From Tuctoria greenei (Eukaryota > Streptophyta > Magnoliopsida > Poales > Poaceae): DNA of 64,000 nucleotides. The DNA lies in NCBI GenBank assembly GCA_036927565.1, contig JAYESD010000001.1, positions 136,327,415-136,391,414 of the forward strand. The letters run 5' to 3'. Made by a program: the position numbers and the translations under genes. Each line of letters starts with the position of its first letter. The stretch's first letter is position 1. Below the pieces are notes generated by a model, which was not told the origin of the DNA, did no database searches, and saw only the letters and a list, made by a program, of their open reading frames with translations. Of the stretch, positions 1-8,283 are shown piece by piece.

Positions 1-71
1 GGCGTCACATGTTCATAGGGTCAAGTCACACAGGAGCTTCATGATTAAGGTGCCGTCCTTGTAGAATTCTT
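1..71. other. Left flank of the copia insertion
   Basis: Short unassigned sequence. Its last five bases, TTCTT at 67-71, are the left target-site duplication of the copia element and recur at 6732-6736. It was therefore contiguous with 6737 onward before the insertion. No gene is recognised. Confidence 0.7.
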
Positions 72-365
72 TGTTGGGAGTACCGGACTTGTCCGGTAAA
101 GACCGGACTAGTCCGGTTTTGTCCAGTAAGGGTGACCGGACTAGTCCGGACCCTTAGAGGACTAGTCCGATATTGTCCAGTAAGGGTAACCGGACTAGTC
201 CGGACACTATACGGACTAGTCCGATTTTTCAGTAACTGTCAGTTTGAACTCGAAATTGACATGTGTTCTAATTGAAAGGACACAACCCACCGAATTTTGA
301 GTCTTTGATCGGGAGACTCAATAATTCCTAAGGGTGGGAGGCTCCCTCTTGTGTCTCTTGGTCAA

Positions 366-372
366 CTATAAG
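366..372 (+). promoter_or_regulatory. Probable TATA box of the copia LTR
   Basis: CTATAAG, about 295 bp into the LTR and followed by an A/G-rich stretch; the same sequence occurs in the 3' LTR at 6397-6403. Position and sequence fit a plant Pol II core promoter. The transcription start is inferred to lie about 25-35 bp downstream and is not visible directly. Confidence 0.55.
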
Positions 373-532
373 AAGAGGGTCAAGTGTGTGATCAAATAAG
401 GCTTAAGGGCATTCATTCATACACACTTGAACACCCAATCCACTCAGAATCCGATCAAGATACCAAGAGAAGAACAAGGGAAAACGCCTCTCGTCGTCGT
501 CGTTCTTCTTGCGGCCTCGCCTTGTTGGCTAG

Positions 533-572
533 ATGGCCGCATCGTCAAGCAACAACAAAGATGGAGGAGAAG
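533..572 (+). CDS. gag: Predicted first exon of copia gag, inside the LTR
   Basis: An ATG at 533 begins 13 codons rich in Ser, Asn and Gly that end GAA G at 572, followed directly by GTATT, a good plant 5' splice site. The large gag-pol frame (open from 1700) has no ATG before the conserved Gag residues, which begin upstream of 1808, so it needs a start from elsewhere. A T-rich acceptor ending in AG at 1720-1721 would join this exon in phase 1 to the frame at 1722. The joined exons total 4227 nt, exactly 1409 codons including the stop. The sites and phase are seen; use of the splice is inferred. Without splicing this frame stops near 616. Confidence 0.6.
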
Positions 573-701
573 GTATTATTGATGTTCTTGTGCTATTTGA
601 AAGATAGCACTTGGTGTTCATGTTGTAATCAGATTTCTCCATGTAATTCGAGATGATTTAGTGGCTATTTGATCTTTGGGCTCTCTCTTGTTTTCTAACA
701 A

Positions 702-714
702 TGGTATCAGAGCC
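702..714 (+). other. Primer-binding site, tRNA-iMet type (copia)
   Basis: TGGTATCAGAGCC one base after the 5' LTR. It matches the complement of the 3' end of plant initiator-methionine tRNA, the usual primer for copia minus-strand DNA synthesis. Confidence 0.95.
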
Positions 715-775
715 ATTTAGACCACTAATCACTTCGAATTGAGTTTTGATCGAAGTTTTTCGCTGAAAGTTTTGA

Positions 776-1175
776 AGGTCCGGACTTGTCCGGTCTAAGG
801 GCCGGACTAGTCCGGTGTGCCACAGTTAAGTGGTTAGGTTTTCGGATCAGGGCGTTTTGACGCATTCATCTGATTGAAAACCAATTAAGCACTTTGGATT
901 GAAATCCATTGTGAAAATTAAGTTGATTTGGTAAGATGATAAGATTAAGATTCCCTTTTGGGTATTTTGACATTTTTTTCCAGTTTTTTATATGAAACTT
1001 TTCCGGGGTTGGTCGTACTAGTACGGAATAGTACGGACCAAACTCGAAAAGTTCAATAAAGAACGGATCAAATGTTTTGTTGGGACCGGACTTGTCCGGC
1101 GTATGGAACGGACTAGTCCGAAAACCATACTGTAAGAGTTCGGACTAGTCCGGCCATGTGCGGACTAATCCGTGC
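776..1175 (+). repeat. Dispersed palindromic motif in the copia leader
   Basis: Further copies and variants of GGACTTGTCCGG and GGACTAGTCCGG occur after the PBS, near 778-815 and 1083-1172, interleaved with looser forms such as the repeated GTACTAGTACGG-like block near 1015. The U3 array at 82-230 carries the same motif, so it is spread over promoter and leader. Its role is not known. Confidence 0.8.
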
Positions 1176-1231
1176 TATACAATTAAGTTTGCTTATTAAG
1201 TTAAGCTTCCGCTGTGAATTAAGTTTATTGT

Positions 1232-1667
1232 CATAGCAATTTGGTCGAGTAACCAAAGCGAAAGATAAATTGCTATGTCAATTTAAGTTGCATGAAATTC
1301 TATTGAGTAACCAAAGTGAAAAATAGAATTATCATGATTTCAAGTTTTATTAATGTCATTATTGGCCGAGTAACCAAAGCGAAAGGTATTAATGATATTA
1401 TCCTTTCTAAGTACATATTAATTTGGTCGAGTAACCAAAGCGAAAGATAAATTACTATGTATTTCAGTTGTTCTTCAATATTCAGTTTCAATGTCATTAT
1501 TGGCTGAGTAACCAAAGCGAAAGGCATTAATGACATTCTTTTTGTAAGAACATAGTAATTTGGTCGAGTAACCAAAGCGAAAGATAAATTACTATGTTGA
1601 TTTTCAGTTATTCTCAAATGTTGAGTTTTGGTCGAGTAACCAAAGTGAAAGATAAAACTCATCATTT
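1232..1667 (+). repeat. Seven-copy array of covarying hairpins in the copia leader
   Basis: Seven copies of a core GAGTAACCAAAGYGAAA occur every 59-78 bp, each flanked by complementary arms: 1232-1242 with 1267-1277; 1291-1304 with 1322-1336; 1351-1361 with 1390-1400; 1412-1424 with 1449-1461; 1490-1499 with 1528-1537; 1549-1561 with 1586-1598; 1616-1629 with 1654-1667. Stems are 8-14 bp. Copies 1, 5 and 6 pair perfectly, copy 3 has one G-U pair, and copies 2, 4 and 7 have one bulge or mismatch. Arm sequences differ between copies (for example CATAGCAATTT, AATGTCATTA, TGAGTTTT) while pairing is kept, which points to selection on RNA structure. The array lies between the PBS and gag and wholly inside the predicted intron 573-1721, so it would be present only in unspliced genomic RNA. 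Confidence 0.9.
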
Positions 1668-1721
1668 TCTTGTGGTTAACATCTATGCATTCTTCTTGAT
1701 TTTGGTTTTTTGATTATGAAG

Positions 1722-4700
1722 GTTCCTCCAATGCTAATTCAGCACTGAGTTTCATCGCTTCTATTGATCCACTCAATGGAAGCAATTATGGGAGATGGCG
1801 AGAGAAGTTGGAGATTGCTTTGGCAGTCTCTGAGATAGACTTGGCTCTCACTACTCCATATCCGGTTGCACCGGTTGAACCAGTAAGAAATGATGATGAA
1901 ACTCAAGAAGCCTTTGCTGTGAGGACAAAGGAATATACTACTGAGTTATTGGCTTATGACATTGATTGTTATAAGTGGAAGAAATCAAACAGGAAATGTT
2001 TGATGGTAATTAAGGGCACTATCACTGAGGCCATTCGGGGAGCAATCCCTGAATGTGAAACTGCTGTTGAGTACCTCCAAAGGATAGAGAATCAGTTTAC
2101 TGGTTCTTCTAAGGCCACTGCAAGCACTCTTATCAAGAGGCTTGTTACTGAAAAATATCATGGAGGTGGTGTGCGTGAGCACATCTTAAGGATGACAAAT
2201 ATGGCTGCAAAGCTTAAGCCTATGGATTTGGGGATTAAAGATGAGTTCATTGTGCATCTCATCATTGCCTCACTTCCTAAGGAATTTGAGACTTTTGTCA
2301 TCAACTACAACTCTCAACCTGAACTATGGAACATAGAAAAACTCATGGCTATGTGTGTTCAGGAGGAAGAGAGGATTAAGTCCCTTCACGGTTATGATGC
2401 TATTAATTACGTGAAGGGAAAAGGTAAGGCTAAGAAGAATTATTCTTCTAAGCAATCTTTTAAGTATCATGGTTCATCTCACCATGATAAAGATAAGAGT
2501 AAGTTTCCACAAAGCCATCCCTATAATAAGGATATGAAAGTGGATAAAGATCAGTGCCGTTTTTGTTTAGACAAAGGTCACCATCAGAAGGATTGCATTG
2601 GCTTCCTTAAATGGTGTTGCAAAAATGGTAATGACTTTGTGACCTTTGTTGATGAATCCCTGCTTTTAGATTATACACTATCTTCTTGGTGGATTGACTC
2701 AGGTGCCACTGTGCACGTTTGCAATTCATTGCAGGGGTTAAATATGAGGAGGACCCTAGAAAGAGGGGAAAGGGCCATTAAAGTTGCTGATGGCCATGAA
2801 GCTGAAGTGAAAGCCATTGGAGATTGCCCATTAGTATTAAGAAATGGCTTTGTACTTACACTTCAGGATGTGTTATATGTACCCTCTTTAAGTAGAAATC
2901 TCATCTCAGTGTCATGCTTAGATGATGATGGTTATGTTTGCCAGTTTGGCAAAGACAGATGTGTAATTAAGTATGATAATAAGATGGTTGGTGTTGCCAT
3001 AAGACAAGGCATGCTATACTTATTATCTATGCATGATGATGTTAATGTGGTAAGCGACAATCAGTTTTCCTCACATCAGGGTAAGCGTAAGAGAATCGAT
3101 TCCGAAATGTCTTCGAAACTATGGCATTGTCGCTTGGGCCATATTTCGAGGGGGAGAATTGAACAATTGATTTCACAATCGATTCTTCCCCATTTAAATT
3201 TTTCGGATTCAGAAGAATGCATAGACTGCATTAAGGGAAAGTTTGTTAAGAAAATTAAGAAAGGTGCCATACGCAGTGCGGGAATTTTGGAATTAATCCA
3301 TACGGACATTTGTTGTCCATTCCCTGTAGTATCTGTTGATGGTTTTGATTCATTCATAACCTTCACGGATGACTATTCTCGCTATGGCTATATTTATCCA
3401 ATTAAAGAACGCTCTGAAGCGTTGGATAAATTTAAGATATTTAAGGCTGAAGTTGAAAATCAGCACAATATTAAGATTAAAGTGGTAAGATCCGATCGTG
3501 GTGGTGAATACTACGGTCGTCATACCCCGTATGGCCAAGTTCCTGGACCGTTTGCTCGGTTCCTACAGGAAAATGGCATAGTCGCCCAGTATTCCACACC
3601 GGGCGAGCCTCAGCAAAATGGAGTAGCGGAACGGCGCAACCGTACGCTAATGGATATGGTTAGATCCATGTTAAGTCAATCAGATTTGCCGGTTAGCTTA
3701 TGGATGGAGGCAATAAAAACCGCTATTCATGTGCTAAATCGGGTTCCTACTAAGTCAGTGCCCAAAACACCGTATGAGTTGTGGATAGGACGTAAGCCCT
3801 CATTAAGTTATATGCATATATGGGGCTGTCCCGCTGAGGCAAAATTGTTTAACCCAAACATTGATAAGTTGGATTCTAAGACAGTAAGTTGCCATTTTAT
3901 TGGCTATGCAGAAAAGAGTAAGGGATATCGTTTCTATTGTCCAGAACGATATACTAAGTTTGTAGAAACAAGGCATGCCGTCTTTTTAGAGGATGCCATG
4001 ATCAGGGGGAGTACGGTAAGACGAGAAATTAATCTTGAAGAGAAGCGGGTTTATGTACCCACTCCTATGATTCAAGAACCATATTTCTCATTACCTACTG
4101 CTGTTGAATCATCAGTGCCTATTGGTAATGATTCAACACCTGTTGTTAGTTCTCCATTGACAACGGAATTATTAAGAGAGGTTGAACATTTTCAGCCCGT
4201 TGTCACTAATAATGAAGAGCAACAACAGCCTCAAAATGAGGATAATGTGCAATTAAGAAGATCTCAACGAGAAAGAAAATCGGCCATTCCGGACGATTAT
4301 GAGATCTATTTGAGTGAGGCAATTCAAATGGAGGGTGATCCCACCACATTTGAAGAAGCTATGAGAAGTCCTCAATCATCTGAATGGCGTAAAGCCATGG
4401 AGGATGAAATGAGGTCTATGGAAACAAACAAAGTCTGGGATTTAGTTGAGATTCCTAATGGAGCCAAAACAGTAGGCTGTAAATGGGTCTACAAAATTAA
4501 ACGTGACTCCAAAGGGAATATTGATAAGTTTAAGGCCAGACTTAATGCAAAAGGCTTCACTCAAAGAGAAGGGATTGATTATAGTGAGACATTTTCACCT
4601 GTCTCAAGTAAGGATTCGTTCAGAATCATTATGGCATTAGTTGCACATTATAATTTAGAATTACATCAGATGGATGTAAAGACGGCGTTTCTCAATGGTG

Positions 4701-5908
4701 ATCTATATGAGAACGTCTATATGACACAACCGAAAGGTTTTGTTATTAAGGGTAAGGAACATATGGGATGCCACTTAAGGAAGTCCATTTATGGACTTAA
4801 ACAAGCATCAAGGCAGTGGTATCTCAAGTTCGATGAAACAGTAAGAAAGTTTGGGTTTAAAGAAAATGAGGAGGACAATTGCATTTATGCTAAGTTTAAG
4901 AGCGGGAAATTTATTTTCCTCGTGCTTTACGTAGATGATATACTACTTGCAAGTAGTGATGTCAATCTACTATCAGAAACTAAGAAGTTTTTGTCCTCTA
5001 ATTTTGATATGAAAGATCTTGGTGAAGCATCCTATGTATTGGGCATAGAAATTCACCGAGATAGAAATAAGGGGGTATTAGGCTTATCACAAAAGGCATA
5101 CTTAGAGAATGTACTGAGAAAGTACAGTATGCATAAGAGTAAGCCTTCGCCTGCTCCGATTGTCAAGGGCGATAAGTTTGGGAACTTTCAGTGTGCCAGG
5201 AACCAATATGAGATCGATCAAATGAAGTCGGTTCCATATGCTTCTGCTGTCGGAAGCCTTATGTATGCTCAAGTCTGTACTCGCCCTGACTTAGCTTATG
5301 TGACCGGAATGCTTGGCAGATATCAGGCCAATCCAGGGATTGATCACTGGAAGGCAGTTAAGAAAGCATTAAGATATGTGCAAGGCACAAAAGGCCTCAT
5401 GTTAACGTATAGTAAGTCAGACCCACTTGAAGTAGTGGGATATTCAGATTCAGATTTCGCGGGTTGTGTGGATACTAAGAAATCCACGTCAGGTTATATA
5501 TTCACCCTCGCGAATGGAGCCATTTCGTGGGAAAGCTCCAAACAAACCGTCACTGCATCGTCCACAATGCATGCCGAGTTTGTTGCATGTTATGAGGCCA
5601 CCGGGCAGGCTGTTTGGCTTAAGAAATTTTTACCCGGTCTTAGAGTGGTCGACAGCATTGAAAAACCACTTAAGTTATACTGCGATAATGAGCCTGCAGT
5701 ATTTTACTCTCACAACAATAAGTCGAGTGGTGCTGCCAAACACATCGACATTAAGTTTTATGTTGTGAAAGATCGAATCCAGGATCATACCATAAGTCTT
5801 GAGCATATAAGTACCAAGCGTATGCTTGCGGATCCGCTAACAAAAGGTCTTCCACCCAGTGTGTTCAGTGAACACGTAGCCGGCATGGGTTTAAGGGAGA
5901 GCCTATGA
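1722..5908 (+). CDS. gag-pol: Copia gag-pol polyprotein (predicted second exon)
   Basis: One open frame, open from 1700 to the TGA at 5906-5908, encodes the whole polyprotein. Residues below are numbered from the TTG at 1808. A copia-type Gag is followed by a CCHC zinc knuckle (250-263, C-X2-C-X4-H-X4-C) and the aspartic protease motif DSGA (297-300). A GAG-pre-integrase HHCC region near 440-480 precedes integrase with the DDE-type acids Asp500, Asp563 and Glu608. RT follows with YVDD at 1041-1044, then RNase H with SDSDFAG near 1212 and a final conserved Asp in YCDNE. No frameshift or internal stop was found. The start is the uncertain part: the frame has no in-frame ATG between 1700 and 1808, so initiation probably comes from the LTR exon at 533 by splicing. 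It should be competent for transposition if expressed. Confidence 0.93.
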
Positions 5909-6088
5909 TCACTGGATATTTAGGGGCCAAGTAAGAGTAAGGTTCATTTTCAAGTGTGAGATGTATTGTGGTCTTCGAGTCCAACAATACGTAAATGGTT
6001 GTTGTGATGCGTCGTGCCCTATATGTCAAGCATGAGAAAATGGACACTAAGTTTAGTATTAAGTAAGTTGGTAAGTTTCAGATTCGAG
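5909..6088 (+). other. Copia 3' untranslated region
   Basis: About 180 bp between the gag-pol stop and the polypurine tract. No ORF or repeat of note was seen. Confidence 0.7.
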
Positions 6089-6102
6089 TTCAAGGGGGAG
6101 AA
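6089..6102 (+). other. Polypurine tract of the copia element
   Basis: A purine run including AAGGGGGAGAA immediately precedes the 3' LTR, as required for plus-strand DNA priming. Confidence 0.92.
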
Positions 6103-6731
6103 TGTTGGGAGTACCGGACTTGTCCGGTAAAGACCGGACTAGTCCGGTTTTGTCCAGTAAGGGTGACCGGACTAGTCCGGACCCTTAGAGGACTAGTCCA
6201 ATATTTTCCAGTAAGGCTAACCGGACTAGTCCGCACACTATACGGACTAGTCCGATTTTTCAGTAACTGTCAGTTTGAACTCGAAATTGACATGCGTTCT
6301 AATTGAAAGGACACAACCCACCGAATTTTGAGTCTCTGATCGGGAGACTCAATAATTCCTAAGGGTGGGAGGCCCCCTCTTGTGTCTCTTGGTCAACTAT
6401 AAGAAGAGGGTCAAGTGTGTGATCAAATAAGGCTTAAGGGCATTCATTCATACACACTTGAACACCCAATCCACTCAGAATCCGATCAAGATACCAAGAG
6501 AAGAACAAGGGGAAACGCCTCTCGTCGTCGTCGTTCTTCTTGCGGCCTCGCCTTGTTGGCTAGATGGCCGCATCGTCAAGCAACAACAAAGATGGAGGAG
6601 AAGGTATTATTGATGTTCTTGTGCTATTTGAAAGATAGCACTTGGTGTTCATGTTGTAATCAGATTTCTCCATGTAATTCGAGATGATTTAGTGGCTATT
6701 TGATCTTTGGGCTCTCTCTTGTTTTCTAACA
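6103..6731 (+). repeat. 3' LTR of the copia element
   Basis: 629 bp, same length as the 5' LTR, with about 8 substitutions by eye and no indels. It keeps the TATA-like box, the ATG and the splice donor. TSD TTCTT follows at 6732-6736. Confidence 0.95.
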
Positions 6732-7184
6732 TTCTTCACCCAAGCTGTCAACCTCTGAGATTGCCTCACCTCATTAAAGAATGACATTTCTGTGATGCAT
6801 CGGATTTTGATGATCTATTTAAGGATGGGATTTTAAGATGACTCCGTGTAGTTGTAGGATTAATTATGTGTGCAGTTGCATCGATGTGTTATGGTTCGAG
6901 TGTGTGAATCAGTGTGCATATAAACAGACCTAGTTGACAGACTTAAAAAAGGCCATGGTGTCAGACATCATGCCCCGGTACTGTATGCTATTTCCTGACT
7001 TGCTGTAATGATTTTTTTTGTTTACAATTTTACAAGACACTACAAATCTACAAAGGTGAAATATCCCACGTCTACAGGTACACCATTTCTGGAATATTGT
7101 TTTGTGACAAAGGAACCAAACCCTATAAGAGCAGATCCTTAATGATCCGTATTGGACCTAATATATCAGAATAGAATCGATGGA
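6732..7184. other. Flank between copia and the Tat element
   Basis: About 450 bp of AT-rich sequence with no convincing ORF. It begins with the right copy of TSD TTCTT and ends in ATGGA (7180-7184), the possible left TSD of the Tat element (compare GCGGA at 43796-43800). Origin not recognised. Confidence 0.5.
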
Positions 7185-8165
7185 TGTTGTCGAAGTGTTC
7201 TTGCGACACTTCCTCCAGACCTGCTATGCGAGCAACCCACGGATATTCTTGATCGGCAGGACTTAGTCCTTAGGCGAGATTGCACATATGAGAGATGGTG
7301 AGACGGTGGTTTTACGTGGTTCGGGACGCCGGAGCGTGATATCATACTCCATAGTGTGTGTTCTATTGCTAGAGAGTGTGCTCTCCTGGGTGTGAATGCG
7401 TGTAAAAAATGTGTGTGTGTAACGGTGGCGGTATGATCCTTTTATAGACAAGGCCGAACGCCTTACAAGTGGGACCCAGGGCCTGACTGGTGGCCCCGTA
7501 GCGATCTTATCCTAAAGATCTAAGTCTTCTCGCATAAACTTCCTCTGACCGTAGCTTGAAGACTTGCCGTTAGCCGTCTCAGATGCCAGTGGCCCATGCG
7601 TAGTCACTGATGATGGCAGGGGATGTCTCGTCCAACTCTCCGGTCGTTGTAAGCTACCCACTTGGCGGAGAGGGGTAGTTTTATTGCGTCTTCACTGCGA
7701 TGCGATTGGTCGTAGCGGTACCTGATAGTAGGCGTGCGCCACGTCATGCGCCTGGGGAAGGCGCGTGTCTTCAATGCCCTATTTAGACAAGGCGCACCAC
7801 ATGTTAACTCCCGCAGCCCACTGTCCAGGGCAAGTTGTAGGGCACGTGGCAGCACGGGAGCCAGCCTCTGCGGGGGAAGACGTGTCCTATACTGCAGGCC
7901 ATGTGCCAGCCTCGGAGCCCATCCCTATGGTGAGCTGGGGATTCGGGAATGCAGGACACGTGGTAGAGCCGGAGCCTGCCTCTGTTGGAGGTGGCTGGCC
8001 TGGTGCTTCAGACAACGTGGCAGCGCCGGAACCTATACTTGAGGAAGGCCGAGTTCTGGGCCTTCTAGAGACGTGGCATCTTCAGACCGTGCCTCAGCAG
8101 GGAGGTAGGGCACTTAGATGCTTTTAGCCCGTCCGCGAGGGTACCCGATATGCTAGGTACCGATA
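7185..8165 (-). repeat. 3' LTR of the Tat-type element
   Basis: Begins TGTTG on the plus strand and ends GGTACCGATA, probably a decayed ...GACA. It shares blocks with 42710-43795, including the GAGAGTGTGCTCTCCTGGGT region and a minus-strand TATA box CTATAAAAGG at 7438-7447. The LTRs differ by many substitutions and small indels, so the element is old. Confidence 0.85.
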
Positions 8166-8176
8166 GTGGCCCCCTG
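8166..8176 (-). other. Polypurine tract of the Tat-type element
   Basis: CAGGGGGCCAC on the minus strand directly adjoins the 3' LTR. A G/C homopolymer run follows just to its right, near 8187-8198. It supports the minus orientation. Confidence 0.75.
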
Positions 8177-8283
8177 TTTCCACCATGGGGGGGGGGGGTG
8201 ATGAGCCCGAGGGTCGAGCCCTAACCATGCTTTCCCATGCCGTCTTTTGATTTCGTCTTAGTCTGTCGAAGTGATGCGCGCCT

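Larger units (their letters stand above)
72..700 (+). repeat. 5' LTR of the copia element
   Basis: 629-bp LTR with TG...CA ends. The U3 part (about 82-230) carries repeated copies of the 14-bp palindrome CCGGACTAGTCCGG and variants. A TATA-like CTATAAG lies at 366-372. An ATG at 533 opens 13 codons that end at a consensus splice donor (see separate entry). Transitions account for about 5 of the 8 differences from the 3' LTR. Confidence 0.95.
72..6731 (+). mobile_element. Near-intact Ty1/copia LTR retrotransposon
   Basis: A complete copia element of 6660 bp. Two 629-bp LTRs (72-700 and 6103-6731) both begin TGTTGGGAG and end CTAACA. A 5-bp target-site duplication TTCTT lies at 67-71 and 6732-6736. 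The primer-binding site TGGTATCAGAGCC (702-714) fits initiator-methionine tRNA and a polypurine tract sits just before the 3' LTR. The domain order gag, protease, integrase, RT, RNase H is that of Ty1/copia. By eye the LTRs differ at about 8 positions (1.3%), so the insertion is recent. The copia sub-lineage was not resolved. Confidence 0.97.

Noticed and set aside
384..656. 90-codon frame in the copia LTR (also 6415-6687)
   Set aside because: It overlaps the LTR promoter and leader and has no homology pattern. The ATG at 533 in another frame has the better gag logic.
702..714. tRNA-like sequence
   Set aside because: It and the copies at 22411 and 60836 are short primer-binding sites at LTR borders, not tRNA genes.
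1300..1665. 121-codon minus-strand frame over the hairpin array
   Set aside because: Its repeats only mirror the seven hairpin units; it is a shadow of a non-coding repeat array.
1232..1667. Regularly spaced repeats reminiscent of a CRISPR array
   Set aside because: The repeat core is flanked by complementary arms, the spacing varies, and the site lies in a plant retrotransposon leader.
6732..7184. Possible host gene 3' end in the flank
   Set aside because: No ORF, splice pattern or convincing polyadenylation context could be supported.
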